A stretch of 64,000 nt of DNA from Alteromonas salexigens (GCF_025628895.1 NZ_JAOTJC010000002.1:1-64000); one strand, 5' to 3'; positions 1 through 10,777 are shown, counted from the first letter of the stretch. The notes: generated from the sequence alone by a model not told the origin. Numbers and translations: made by a program.

Positions 1-72
1 GGTATGGATTTAAAACACCTTGGGAGATGAAGAATGATTATGCGTGATCAATGTTGCACTTGGGAGTTGATA

Positions 73-576
73 CTAAGTGCCATTGCTAAATTTTACCTTT
101 TCTGCCAATAAAGGAGACCAAGGAATGAATAGTGGACGACTGTCTTTGCTATCTTCAATCTCTAGCTTTGCTACTTCGTGCCCCAAGCATTGGAGTATTT
201 CTATATCAATTATTTTCCCCAATTCGACTGACCTAAAATGTCTAGACCGCCCGAACAACAAATTATCTCCATCTATCCTAGCAGAGCATGATAGAAACTT
301 ATTTTCAAAAGGAACTGCTCCAATTGCATATTCCGACTGATAAAAATATGAATTTTTGATGCTTTTTCCGAAACAGTCTAAGAATTTTGAGTGATGTCGC
401 CTATAGCGATATATTCTCAAAAAGAACGTAACTCCAACAGCCAAGAAAGATAGAAAAACTGATAACCACAGATTTACGCCCATAAAAACTAAGCCAACTA
501 GTACACAAAAAGCAGGCAATACGAAAAGGGCCAATGAATGCGCGACTCTTTTGTGTTTGGGGAAATTTATGTCCAT
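73..576 (-). CDS. Integron cassette gene: unknown two-helix membrane protein
   Basis: I do not recognise this 167-residue protein. Residues about 13-31 and 34-53 are two hydrophobic segments separated by a very short turn, followed by a basic stretch (RIYRYRRHH) that should face the cytoplasm. The remaining ~110 residues are soluble and beta-rich by eye; a segment near GRSRHFRSVELGKIIDIEI looks loosely like a bacterial PH-type domain, which is only a guess. The ATG lies 15 bases inside the neighbouring attC site and has an AAGGA ribosome site just upstream, the typical arrangement of a gene in an integron cassette. It reads away from the integrase, as cassette genes normally do. The region is AT-rich compared with the core genes. 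Its own attC should lie to the left of position 73 and is not clearly contained in the window. Confidence 0.7.
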   Translation of the reverse strand: MDINFPKHKRVAHSLALFVLPAFCVLVGLVFMGVNLWLSVFLSFLAVGVTFFLRIYRYRRHHSKFLDCFGKSIKNSYFYQSEYAIGAVPFENKFLSCSARIDGDNLLFGRSRHFRSVELGKIIDIEILQCLGHEVAKLEIEDSKDSRPLFIPWSPLLAEKVKFSNGT

Positions 577-590
577 TACATCCTTATGGC

Positions 591-705
591 ATATAACACC
601 CGCATAACGGGCAAAAATACGTAGGCTACAATACCAAGCGAAGCGAGGGAGCCTACGTATTTTTGTCCCCAGCGAGCGCAGCGAGTGTTAATGCGTTTGT
701 TAGGT
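591..705 (-). other. attC recombination site of integron cassette 1
   Basis: On the minus strand the site starts with ACCTAAC (705-699, R'' box, fitting RYYYAAC) and ends with GTTATAT (597-591, R' box, one mismatch to GTTRRRY). Inside, CGCATTAA (695-688, L'') pairs with TTATGCG (607-601, L') leaving one unpaired base in L'', as expected for the extrahelical base that directs strand choice. A perfect 15-bp stem (613-627 with 650-664) closes the 22-base variable terminal region. The length of 115 bases is within the known attC range. The site directly follows the stop codon of the 723-1004 gene. Everything here is seen in the sequence; only recombination activity is inferred. Confidence 0.92.
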
Positions 706-722
706 GGAAAAGTAAACACAAC

Positions 723-1004
723 CTAGGGTTGGATTAGCAGTGAATTGCCGCATTTTTTACACCGAAGCTCTACATACATTAAAAGTTTGGTGTAAATACC
801 ACAGACCGAAGCGACAATGCCTGCAATGAACACCTGCAAGATTGAAGGAGCAAAGAGCACTAAGGACAAAAATGCAATGGCATAAAAGATTAGTGCAATT
901 GAAAGAAGCGCATTCCATATGTTTTTTGAAAAGACATATTCCGCCTCGTTGTAACAAAGCAAACAGCAAGCGATATCTTTTTTCTTCAATCCAAAGGTAA
1001 ACAT
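723..1004 (-). CDS. Cassette 1 gene: small membrane protein with CxxC motifs at both ends
   Basis: I do not recognise this 93-residue protein. It begins MFTFGLKKKDIACCLLC, so a CxxC pair sits at residues ~14-17. Two hydrophobic helices follow (about 30-51 and 54-75), and a second pair, CKKCG, lies near the C terminus. With two helices, both ends face the same side of the membrane, so the four cysteines could form one zinc-ribbon-like site built from both termini; that is an inference. An upstream TTG would add six residues, but that codon straddles the attI/cassette junction, so ATG at 1004 is preferred. The AGGTGA that can serve as its ribosome site is part of the recombination core itself. 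As first cassette it is in the position usually best expressed. Confidence 0.75.
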   Translation of the reverse strand: MFTFGLKKKDIACCLLCYNEAEYVFSKNIWNALLSIALIFYAIAFLSLVLFAPSILQVFIAGIVASVCGIYTKLLMYVELRCKKCGNSLLIQP

Positions 1005-1013
1005 TCCAGTTTC

Positions 1014-1020
1014 ACCTAAC
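1014..1020 (-). other. attI core site / junction with first cassette
   Basis: The minus strand reads GTTAGGT at 1020-1014, an exact GTTRRRY core, about 265 bases from the integrase start. Recombination cuts between G and TT, so cassette 1 runs from 1019 to 597 (423 bp). The same heptamer occurs at the start of the attC site (699-705 on the plus strand), as expected when a circular cassette has been inserted here. Confidence 0.82.
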
Positions 1021-1282
1021 AATTTACTAGATCCCCAACCGGTCTGATTCCCAAAACCGAAACGGGGTTTTTAGTTTTTATAATAACCAGAGATTACGCG
1101 ATAATTCCCCAATACGAAAGTGAAAAACCATCGTGGGGCTTTCTGCTCATGAACTAAAAACACCAAAACGCCTGAATAATTTTGGTGGTGTACTTTGCTC
1201 ATGGTGAGTACCGAAACCCGGCCAACGGTCAGTATTTTTCGAAAAACTTTGCCGGTAGGCTGCTTTTTATTTTCCACCGCCT
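1021..1282. other. attI region and divergent leader between cassettes and intI
   Basis: This 262-bp stretch holds attI and should contain both the integrase promoter and the cassette promoter Pc. I could not find a convincing -35/-10 pair for either, nor a LexA-type CTGT...ACAG box. A foldable element is visible on the plus strand: CCCC at 1033-1036 and CGGT at 1040-1043 can pair with ACCG at 1056-1059 and GGGG at 1064-1067, followed by TTTTT. It resembles an intrinsic terminator pointing towards intI but has an internal loop, so this is weak. A possible GTG-started ORF on the minus strand (1071-1277) has no ribosome site and is treated as chance. Confidence 0.5.
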
Positions 1283-2251
1283 ATGAAATCTAAGTTTATC
1301 GCTGCTCTCTATGAATACATGATTATGAAGCGCTATGCCAAGCGCACTATTGAGACCTATCTCACCTGGATAGCCGATTACATTCGCTTTCATAATCTAA
1401 CCCACCCTGAGCAGCTAAACGCGACACACGTAGAAGCTTACTTAACCCATCTGGCCATTCGGCGGAAGGCCGCGGCATCTACTCAGGCCACCGCATTGAA
1501 TGCGTTGGTGTTTCTGTACGCCAAGTATCTGGAGCAACCGCTGCCGCAGGAAATGAATTTTATTAATAGCGGGCGCGAGCGTAAATTACCAGTGGTGCTT
1601 ACTCAGCAAGAGGTGAAAGCGTTGTTGGGGCGTGTTAGCCAGCAACATTACCTGGCCGTTGCCATGCTGTATGGCAGTGGACTCAGGCTCATGGAGTGTG
1701 TGCGACTGCGCGTGGGGGATATCGATTTCGATTATAAATGCGTACGCATCTGGTTCGGTAAAGGCGGCAAGCATCGGGTAGCCACCTTGTCAGAGTCGCT
1801 TATTCCGCTGCTGGAAACCCATATTACAAAAGCCACTGAGTTACTGGAGCGCGATGTGCAGGTACCCGCATTCGCCGGTGCCTGGCTACCTGACGGCCTG
1901 CGCAAAAAATACCAGGCCCGTAACCGTAAACTGGAATGGCAGTACCTGTTCCCTTCGCACAAGCTGAGTATCGATCCCGAAAGTAATCAGTTGCGCCGCC
2001 ATCATATCGACGAAAAGCAAATCCAGCGGGCAGTGCGCCGGGCGGCCAATGATGCCGGTATTATCAAGCATGTAACGCCGCATACTCTGCGCCACTCCTT
2101 TGCCACCCACTTGCTACAGTCCGGTGCCGATATCCGTACCGTGCAGGATCAGCTCGGGCATGCCGATGTACGCACAACCCAAATTTATACTCACATACTG
2201 CAACAGGGCGCGCACGGGGTGGTCAGCCCATTATCGAATCTTACTCTTTAG
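1283..2251 (+). CDS. intI: Integron integrase, tyrosine recombinase of the IntI family
   Basis: This 322-residue tyrosine recombinase is full length and appears intact. The N-terminal SAM-like core-binding domain spans about residues 4-90. The catalytic residues are R135 (GSGLRLMECVRLR), H267 and R270 (HTLRHSFATH), H293 (LGHADVRTT) and Y302. An extra segment at about 195-225 (LPDGLRKKYQARNRKLEWQ) between the catalytic boxes is the IntI-specific patch that separates integron integrases from XerC/D; it lets the enzyme bind the extrahelical bases of folded attC sites. It should catalyse attI x attC insertion and attC x attC excision. It is transcribed away from the cassettes, the standard integron layout, with attI directly upstream. 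Chromosomal (sedentary) rather than plasmid origin is inferred from the core genes to the right and the absence of transposon parts or resistance cassettes. Confidence 0.94.
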   Translation: MKSKFIAALYEYMIMKRYAKRTIETYLTWIADYIRFHNLTHPEQLNATHVEAYLTHLAIRRKAAASTQATALNALVFLYAKYLEQPLPQEMNFINSGRERKLPVVLTQQEVKALLGRVSQQHYLAVAMLYGSGLRLMECVRLRVGDIDFDYKCVRIWFGKGGKHRVATLSESLIPLLETHITKATELLERDVQVPAFAGAWLPDGLRKKYQARNRKLEWQYLFPSHKLSIDPESNQLRRHHIDEKQIQRAVRRAANDAGIIKHVTPHTLRHSFATHLLQSGADIRTVQDQLGHADVRTTQIYTHILQQGAHGVVSPLSNLTL

Positions 2252-2302
2252 ATGGCTTGGAGATTAGTATTAACCCTATTCGTTACCGGCCCCGTTATAC
2301 CG

Positions 2303-3220
2303 TCAATTTCTTACTACAAAGGGCAAATTAATTTTTGCTGCATTGACTTCTGAAACCCATAAGTAGTTGCCAACCCGAAGGTCAACGGTCACGTAGCCAT
2401 GATTTCCTGCTCGCATGTGTTCCAACCCGCCCAGAAAATTCACCGGAGCCGGAGCGCGCAACCCACCAACGTTAGTCCAATCCATCCAGAAATAAAGTCT
2501 TTCCAAATCGGGAGTAGACCCCAGTTGGGCCAGATTGAGGTCATAGGGCATAAATCCATCGGGATCTTCGTCAATGTTTATGCGGAATGTATACTTACCC
2601 GGCGGAATTTCGCGGGGGCCGGTTACCCCTGAATTTGTGACTGTTAAGGTATAATCTGCTTTCGGAGGCGATTTAATTAATGGTGATGAGCCCACCTCTA
2701 TTTGCTTAAGCATGCCCATGGCCGTGTGCCATTTACCATCTGGCGCCTTTACGTAACATTCAACCAGATATGTTCCTGGTCGCTGAATATTGAATGTCGC
2801 ACTGGAAGTGCGGCCAGGTGATAATAAACCAACCCCTCCTACCCATGTCATCTGCAGGCCCCATTCGGGAATATTTTGTTCAAAAAAAGGTCCAATATCC
2901 GATTTTGATAATTCACCACCGCGTAAACTTTCCATTAACGTTTCGAAGACAGGGACAACATGCTCAAGTTGGTCTTCGATAGTTTTACCGTCCGCCAAAC
3001 GATACATAGCTACGAAGTGTACTTGATTACCCTTATTGGAAAATGAGAAGGTGTTCCAGCCCATCGATAAGCTATCTGGTGCTTGAATTTCGTATTCTGT
3101 GGTGATGATGGGCACTACATCACCATGTTGTGGGTTGGCAAGGGCGTGGCGACTGGTAAGGGTAAACACCATTAGAAATAACCCAAACACTCCTCCTTTG
3201 ATCAGGCGTAGCGCGTTCAT
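2303..3220 (-). CDS. Secreted cupredoxin-like protein of unknown function
   Basis: The 305-residue product has a clear signal peptide (hydrophobic core to about residue 27, cleavage near HALA/NP). Two similar beta-rich halves follow: about 38-180, ending in a stretch PGTYLVECYVKAPDGKWHT plus AMGM, and about 188-300. The first half has a His in VHFVAMY and a Cys...His...Met order near residues 155-170, reminiscent of a type-1 copper centre, but the Cys-His spacing (9 residues) is longer than in classical plastocyanins and azurins, so copper binding is uncertain. The second half lacks these residues. The ATG is preceded by GGAG. It lies between the integrase and fadA, on the opposite strand to intI, so it is probably the first ordinary chromosomal gene beside the integron. 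Confidence 0.6.
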   Translation of the reverse strand: MNALRLIKGGVFGLFLMVFTLTSRHALANPQHGDVVPIITTEYEIQAPDSLSMGWNTFSFSNKGNQVHFVAMYRLADGKTIEDQLEHVVPVFETLMESLRGGELSKSDIGPFFEQNIPEWGLQMTWVGGVGLLSPGRTSSATFNIQRPGTYLVECYVKAPDGKWHTAMGMLKQIEVGSSPLIKSPPKADYTLTVTNSGVTGPREIPPGKYTFRINIDEDPDGFMPYDLNLAQLGSTPDLERLYFWMDWTNVGGLRAPAPVNFLGGLEHMRAGNHGYVTVDLRVGNYLWVSEVNAAKINLPFVVRN

Positions 3221-3305
3221 GGCAGGCTCCGTAACAGGATTGCTTCATATATATGCGAATAAGCCTAGTCTAAACGCATGGGATATCAACTTGCCTAAAG
3301 GCAAT

Positions 3306-3329
3306 AAAAAAGGGCCCGCAGGCCCTTTT
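3306..3329 (-). terminator. Intrinsic terminator of fadBA
   Basis: The stem AAAAGGGCC / GGCCCTTTT with loop CGCA gives a T-rich tail when read leftward. It lies 17 bases past the fadA stop codon, so it should end the fadBA transcript. Confidence 0.88.
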
Positions 3330-3345
3330 CCTCATCGCGAGCGGT

Positions 3346-4527
<1,182 letters not shown>

Positions 4528-6678
4528 TTATGCGAAGTAAGATTTACCGTCGGCGGCCATTTGGCGCACGCCGTCTGTTACCTGGTAAATCGGTCCTAAG
4601 TGAGCGTATTTGTCAGCCATTTCAACAAAGTTCGCTAACCCAATTGTTTCTATCCAGCGGAAAATGCCCCCACGGAACGGCGGGAAGCCTAAACCGTACA
4701 GCAGCGCCATGTCGGCTTCCGAGGCACTGTCTACAATGCCTTCTTCCAGACAACGAATGGCTTCGTTGGCCATGGGCACCATCAGGCGGGCAATAATTTC
4801 GTCTTTGTCAAAATCACGGCTGTCAGCCACATGCGATTGCATCAGACCATATGCATCCTGCGAGGCTTCTTTGGTGGGACGACCGCGCTTGTCGGTGCCG
4901 TATTCGTAAAAGCCTTTGCCGTTTTTCTGGCCCAATCGCTCAGCGTTAAACTGAATAGTGACCGGATCGTTGCCAATTTTCTGCATCCGCTCTGGTATAC
5001 CGTCGGCCATTACACCGGCGGCGTGATCCGCAGTGTCCATGCCGACGACATCAAGCAGGTAGGCAGGGCCCATTGGCCAGCCGAAGTCTTTTTCCATCAC
5101 TTTGTCCACTTTCGCAAAGTCGGCACCGTCGAGTACCAGCTTGCTGAAACCGGCGAAGTAAGGGAATAGCACGCGGTTAACCAGGAACCCCGGGCAATCG
5201 TTCACGACAATCGGGGTCTTGCCCATTTTCAGCGTGGCCGCAACCACTGCCTTGATGGTAGCGTCTGAGGTTTTTTCGCCACGGATAATTTCAACCAGCG
5301 GCATACGGTGAACCGGGTTGAAGAAATGCATGCCACAGAAGCGCTCGGGGTGCTTCAGGTTACCGGCCAGCTGATCGATGGAAATCGTTGAAGTGTTTGA
5401 GCAGATAATGGCATCGTCGGCCACCGTCTCTTCCACTTCTTTTAGCACCATGCCTTTCACTTTCGGATTTTCTACCACAGCTTCAATGACCAGGTCGGCA
5501 TCTTTCAGCGTGGAATATTCCAGTGTGGGAGTAATCGCATTAAGGGTGGAGGCCATTTTCGTCGCGTCGACTTTGCCGCGCTGCATGCCTTTACCCAGAA
5601 TTTTCGCGGCTTCCTTGAGACCCAAATCCAGGGCATCGCGGTTAATGTCTTTCATGACCACAGGTTGGCCTTTAGACGCCGCCTGATAAGCAATACCGCC
5701 GCCCATAATGCCTGCGCCCAGCACGGCGGTCAGGTTGATGGCTTTGTCAGAGGCCTTCGCCTGCTTCTTTCCTTTGCCTTTCACCAGTTGGTCAGACAGG
5801 AAAATACCAATTTGTGCTTTGGCCGCATCGGTTTTGGCCAGTTTCACGAAGCCTTCATTTTCCAGCTTCAGCGCACCGTCGCGATCCAGTCCCGCAGCAT
5901 TCTTCACGGTTTCCACCATCATGTGCGGCGCCGGGTAGTGCTTACCGGCTTTGGCAGCAACCATAGCCTGTGCGGTAGAGAAACTCATGGTGGCTTCGTT
6001 TTTATTCAGTGACAAAGGCGCTTTTTTCGCTGTGCGACGCTTTTCCCTGTCAATTTTGCCGGCGGCAGCATCTTTCAGCATAGCCAGTGCAGCGTCACGC
6101 AATTTATCGGGCGCGACTACAGCATCCACGGCACCTTCCTGCAGCGCCTGCGGGCCTTTGCGATCTTTACCGGTGGTCATCCACTCCAGTGCATTGTCAG
6201 AACCAATCAGACGTGGCAGACGCACCGTGCCACCGAAGCCAGGCATTAGCCCCAGCTTCACTTCTGGCAGACCAATCGACGCCGACGTATCGGCTACCCG
6301 TAAGTCACAAGCCAGGGTCATCTCACACCCGCCACCCAGTGCAAAGCCGTTCACGGCAGCAATGGTAGGGAAGGGTAAGTCTTCAAAGCGGTCGAAAACC
6401 TGGGAGGTTTTGCCTACCCAGCTAAGGATTTCGTCATCGTTCTTGCTGAATAAGTCGGTAAATTCGGTGATGTCGGCGCCCACAATGAATGCAGACTTGC
6501 CACTGCGTACCAGAACGCCTTTCACATCGTCGCGGCCTTTCAGTGCCTGAGTGGCTTCATCCAGCTCGCTTACGGTCTGGCGGTCGAATTTGTTAACCGA
6601 ACCGGCGGCATCAAACACCAGCTCTGCAAATCCGTCGTCAAGCAGGCTGACGGTCAGACTCTTGCCTTCGTATATCAT
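4528..6678 (-). CDS. fadB: Multifunctional fatty acid oxidation protein, alpha subunit
   Basis: FadB combines enoyl-CoA hydratase/isomerase and L-3-hydroxyacyl-CoA dehydrogenase in the aerobic beta-oxidation complex. With the start chosen here the protein has 716 residues. Crotonase domain: E119 ([12 protein letters not shown]) and E139 (GLPEVKLGL) match the two catalytic glutamates of E. coli FadB exactly. Dehydrogenase domain: the NAD-binding GAGIMG lies at 321-326 and the catalytic His in GMHFFNPVH near 451. A longer reading frame opens at 6714, but AAAGGAG sits six bases before the ATG at 6678, and the resulting N terminus ([10 protein letters not shown]) fits the family, so the longer start is rejected. 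A PsrA-like operator lies about 170 bp upstream. Confidence 0.96.
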   Translation of the reverse strand: MIYEGKSLTVSLLDDGFAELVFDAAGSVNKFDRQTVSELDEATQALKGRDDVKGVLVRSGKSAFIVGADITEFTDLFSKNDDEILSWVGKTSQVFDRFEDLPFPTIAAVNGFALGGGCEMTLACDLRVADTSASIGLPEVKLGLMPGFGGTVRLPRLIGSDNALEWMTTGKDRKGPQALQEGAVDAVVAPDKLRDAALAMLKDAAAGKIDREKRRTAKKAPLSLNKNEATMSFSTAQAMVAAKAGKHYPAPHMMVETVKNAAGLDRDGALKLENEGFVKLAKTDAAKAQIGIFLSDQLVKGKGKKQAKASDKAINLTAVLGAGIMGGGIAYQAASKGQPVVMKDINRDALDLGLKEAAKILGKGMQRGKVDATKMASTLNAITPTLEYSTLKDADLVIEAVVENPKVKGMVLKEVEETVADDAIICSNTSTISIDQLAGNLKHPERFCGMHFFNPVHRMPLVEIIRGEKTSDATIKAVVAATLKMGKTPIVVNDCPGFLVNRVLFPYFAGFSKLVLDGADFAKVDKVMEKDFGWPMGPAYLLDVVGMDTADHAAGVMADGIPERMQKIGNDPVTIQFNAERLGQKNGKGFYEYGTDKRGRPTKEASQDAYGLMQSHVADSRDFDKDEIIARLMVPMANEAIRCLEEGIVDSASEADMALLYGLGFPPFRGGIFRWIETIGLANFVEMADKYAHLGPIYQVTDGVRQMAADGKSYFA

Positions 6679-7147
6679 TATCATCTCCTTTGGCATTGGC
6701 CAGGGTGCCAGCACGTATTGCCCGGTGTTGGGTACAAGGTGGAAAGCACGGCATTTCGCCGCCTCATCTCTCCCCGGTTATCTGTGCTGACGCGTTAGGG
6801 TGGATTGATTCTTGTCAAAGCCACACGAAATTTCAATGAAAAATTCAAACAACTGTTTAATTTACGCAAAAGATGGCGGCTTGTGAACATAATTCAAGCT
6901 CGAATTCATCCAGCTACCTAGTATAATGGTAGTTACTCATGGTGATAGCCAATCCTTACAATAACAAACCACCATATAGAGCACAGCGGAAGGCAAGAGG
7001 TTCCGTCAGCAAACTCGGAACGCACACGTTACACTTTTTGTGCAGGTGTCCTTCGGCAGTGAGTTGGCTGCGAGGCGGTACGAAAGTCGCATGCATTTCA
7101 CCCGCATGCTCAGAAGTTATCAGGAATTCTCGGGTAGGATGGCAATA
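6679..7147. other. Divergent fadBA / slt intergenic region
   Basis: These 469 bp separate leftward fadBA from rightward slt. Apart from the PsrA-like box, a TTGACA-like hexamer for the minus strand occurs at 6818-6813, without a good -10 partner. No conserved small gene or RNA was recognised. Confidence 0.5.
6846..6859. promoter_or_regulatory. Putative PsrA operator upstream of fadBA
   Basis: CAAAC-AACT-GTTTA fits the published PsrA consensus (G/C)AAAC-N2-4-GTTT(G/C) except for the last base, inside a longer partial palindrome (ATTCAAAC...GTTTAAT). PsrA, a TetR-type repressor released by long-chain fatty acids, controls fad genes in several gammaproteobacteria including Alteromonadales. The distance of about 170 bp to the fadB start is acceptable for a long leader. 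The assignment is an inference from one site. Confidence 0.4.
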
Positions 7148-9169
7148 ATGGAAGTAGAGGTAAAACAAGCAGGATATATCCGTCGCACAGGCGGGTGGTT
7201 AGTAATGTTATGTTTGGTGGTCGCCGGTCTGGCCGACGCTGCCCCGTTGTTACCGCAAGACGGCAAAGATGCCCAGCGCGAGGCGTTTGTAAGCCTGGAA
7301 AAGGCCATTCATACCACCCCAACCAGCAAGTTTCCCCAGTTAAACAGTCAGTTTGAGGCGCTGGAAGGGTACCCCCTGTACCCCTATTTGGTGCGCCAAC
7401 GGCTGTTACGCCAGCTGAACATTCGTCAGCGCAACGAAGTGGAGCAGTTTTTATCGGCTTACGATGGCGACCCCTTCGTTTATAGTTTCCGCCGGCGCTG
7501 GCTGCAATACCTGGCCGAAAAAGGCCATAAAGAGGCATTTCTTGCCAGCTACCGCGACAATATGGGCGCAGCAATTACCTGCCAGTATCTGGAATATCAG
7601 CTGGAAGAAGCCACCAATCCGGTGTATTGGCTGTCCAAAGTGGATGACATCTGGTTATCCGGGCAATCTCAGCCAAATGAGTGCGACGATTTGTTTGCAC
7701 GGTGGCGCGAGCAGGGCCTGATGACCGATGAAAAACTGCTTACCCGTATTCGTAAAGCGGCAACGGGCGGCAATGTCCGGTTGGTGCCCTACCTGCAAAA
7801 GCGGCTGGCTGACGAAAATTATTACTTAGCCGATCTATGGGAGCAGGTTCGCCGGGCACCGCGGACCGCGCTCAAAAAGTCCCGGTTTCCGCTGACTAAC
7901 AAAGCTGAAGAGGCCCGCATTCTGGCCTACGCGCTGGAACGGCTGGCGTGGCAGTCGGCAGATGACGCCGTGAAAGGGTATTTCTTGTGGCAGCCGAAAG
8001 GTGTTTTCAATGCTGACCAGCTGACAGACATTCACCGCGCCATTGCGTTGAGTATGGCCATTGATAATCACCCTGATGCCCGGGAATGGTTGATGAAAGC
8101 CGACGCGCCTGGCGCCGATGAAGACGTCAAACGCTGGCACGTGGCGTATCTGCTGCGCCAGCAACAGTGGCAGCAGGTGCTCACAGTCATCGGCAATGCG
8201 CCAGACTCGCGCCAGGACGAAGACAACTTTCAGTACTGGCGGGCGCGCAGCTTTGATGCTTTAGGCATGCCTCAGCAGGCCTCGTATTTTTACGAAACGC
8301 TGGCCGGGGAGCGCAGTTTCTACGGCTTCTTGGCCAGTGCTAAACTGGCCAAGAAGCCCTCATTAATGCACCGTCCCACCCCACGGGATCCTAACGCCAT
8401 TGCCGAAATCAGAAATCAGCCGGCGGCGAAACGTGCCTATGAGTTCTTGCAGTTAGGCAGACTCATTGACGCCCGTCGGGAATGGCGCCACCTGCTGTTA
8501 AATCTGGACAGCAGCCGGGTAAAAGATGCGGCTATCCTGGCCAGCGAGTGGGGCTGGTACGATCAGGCCATTGTCAGTTTTGCCCGCAGCGGTTACTGGG
8601 ATGATGTGGAACGGCGCTTCCCGCTGGCCTACGAGCCGGAGTTTTCCTCTGTCGGCAAGACATATAACGTGCCCCGCGCCTTTGCCATGGCGATTGCCCG
8701 CCGGGAAAGCTCGTTTATGTCAGATGCAGTCTCACCGGCAGGTGCTACCGGCCTAATGCAGCTTATGCCGGGCACTGCACAGTATATTGCCGAGCAACGG
8801 GTTAACCGCAAAACCCTGTTTGAACCTGACAAAAATCTCGACTTCGGGGTGCAATATTTGCGCTACCTGATGGATAAGTTGGATGACAACCCGGTGCTGG
8901 TGTCGGCTTCCTACAACGCGGGCTGGCGACGGGTGCTGAAATGGTTGCCGGAAAAGCAGGCATTGCCCACCGACATCTGGATTGAAAATATCCCGTACCG
9001 GGAGACTCGCCATTATGTGAAAGCGGTGCTGGCGTACCGGTATATCTATGAGCAGCAACTTGGCGAACCCTCGGAACTGTTCAATGAGCTGGCCACCCGT
9101 CCTATTCCGGCTGCCACCTCCATCGTCGAGAGCCAGTCTACCGGACAGTTGCAGCTGGCACCGCAATAA
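7148..9169 (+). CDS. slt: Soluble lytic murein transglycosylase (Slt70-like)
   Basis: This periplasmic enzyme cleaves the MurNAc-GlcNAc bond of peptidoglycan and leaves 1,6-anhydro ends. It has 673 residues from the ATG at 7148, which has AGGA eight bases upstream; the frame is open back to 7040, but the extra residues do not look like Slt. A signal peptide follows (GGWLVMLCLVVAGLADA). A long alpha-helical superhelix (the Slt70 ring) fills about residues 40-495. The catalytic domain carries the expected acid, E520 (ARRESSF), then the substrate motifs GATGLMQLMPGTA and SYNAGWRRV. The gene is monocistronic. Released anhydromuropeptides would be imported by an AmpG-type carrier such as the one at 45594-46958. 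Confidence 0.93.
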   Translation: MEVEVKQAGYIRRTGGWLVMLCLVVAGLADAAPLLPQDGKDAQREAFVSLEKAIHTTPTSKFPQLNSQFEALEGYPLYPYLVRQRLLRQLNIRQRNEVEQFLSAYDGDPFVYSFRRRWLQYLAEKGHKEAFLASYRDNMGAAITCQYLEYQLEEATNPVYWLSKVDDIWLSGQSQPNECDDLFARWREQGLMTDEKLLTRIRKAATGGNVRLVPYLQKRLADENYYLADLWEQVRRAPRTALKKSRFPLTNKAEEARILAYALERLAWQSADDAVKGYFLWQPKGVFNADQLTDIHRAIALSMAIDNHPDAREWLMKADAPGADEDVKRWHVAYLLRQQQWQQVLTVIGNAPDSRQDEDNFQYWRARSFDALGMPQQASYFYETLAGERSFYGFLASAKLAKKPSLMHRPTPRDPNAIAEIRNQPAAKRAYEFLQLGRLIDARREWRHLLLNLDSSRVKDAAILASEWGWYDQAIVSFARSGYWDDVERRFPLAYEPEFSSVGKTYNVPRAFAMAIARRESSFMSDAVSPAGATGLMQLMPGTAQYIAEQRVNRKTLFEPDKNLDFGVQYLRYLMDKLDDNPVLVSASYNAGWRRVLKWLPEKQALPTDIWIENIPYRETRHYVKAVLAYRYIYEQQLGEPSELFNELATRPIPAATSIVESQSTGQLQLAPQ

Positions 9170-9172
9170 CCA

Positions 9173-9197
9173 GCACCCGGCCTGTTCGGGCCGGTGC
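9173..9197 (+). terminator. GC-rich hairpin after slt, weak terminator candidate
   Basis: GCACC-C-GGCC pairs with GGCC-GGTGC around a TGTTCG loop, four bases after the slt stop. No T-run follows, so it may instead be an mRNA-stabilising end structure. Confidence 0.3.
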
Positions 9198-9296
9198 GTC
9201 AGCAGATCCTTCCATTTGCTAATGCTGAGAGTGGCGGCTGGCGGGACCATACGTCACTTTTACCGCCAGATGTGTTACCCTGTTGGGCGTTTTTAA

Positions 9297-10739
<1,443 letters not shown>

Positions 10740-10747
10740 GCATTAGG

Positions 10748-10773
10748 AAGGTGAGGGCAACGCCCTCACCTTT
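10748..10773. terminator. Bidirectional terminator between pepQ and S9 peptidase
   Basis: GGTGAGGGC (10750-10758) pairs with GCCCTCACC (10762-10770) around a three-base loop. It is flanked by AA on the left and TTT on the right, between two convergent genes. Confidence 0.8.
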
Positions 10774-10777
10774 ACTG

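Noticed and set aside
1-72. Possible second attC site after the 73-576 gene
   Set aside because: ACGCATAA on the minus strand resembles an L'' box, but no RYYYAAC core lies at the right distance and the other half would be outside the window.
1071-1277. 68-codon minus-strand ORF in the attI region
   Set aside because: It starts with GTG without a ribosome site, overlaps attI and the presumed promoters, and has no recognisable protein features.
1021-1282. Cassette promoter Pc and a LexA box for intI
   Set aside because: AT-rich hexamers are present, but no -35/-10 pair has acceptable spacing, and no CTGT-N8-ACAG palindrome was seen.
5665-6550. Long plus-strand ORFs antisense to fadB
   Set aside because: They are shadow frames of a GC-rich coding region; FadB motifs are complete on the other strand.
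6679-6714. Longer fadB start adding 12 residues
   Set aside because: The AAAGGAG site is placed for the ATG at 6678, and the extra residues are not part of the family N terminus.
7040-7147. Longer slt start adding 36 residues
   Set aside because: The extension would bury the signal peptide inside the protein; ATG at 7148 has a ribosome site and gives a normal signal.
7110-7574. Minus-strand ORF of 154 codons inside slt
   Set aside because: It is antisense to a well-supported gene and its composition is that of a reversed coding strand.
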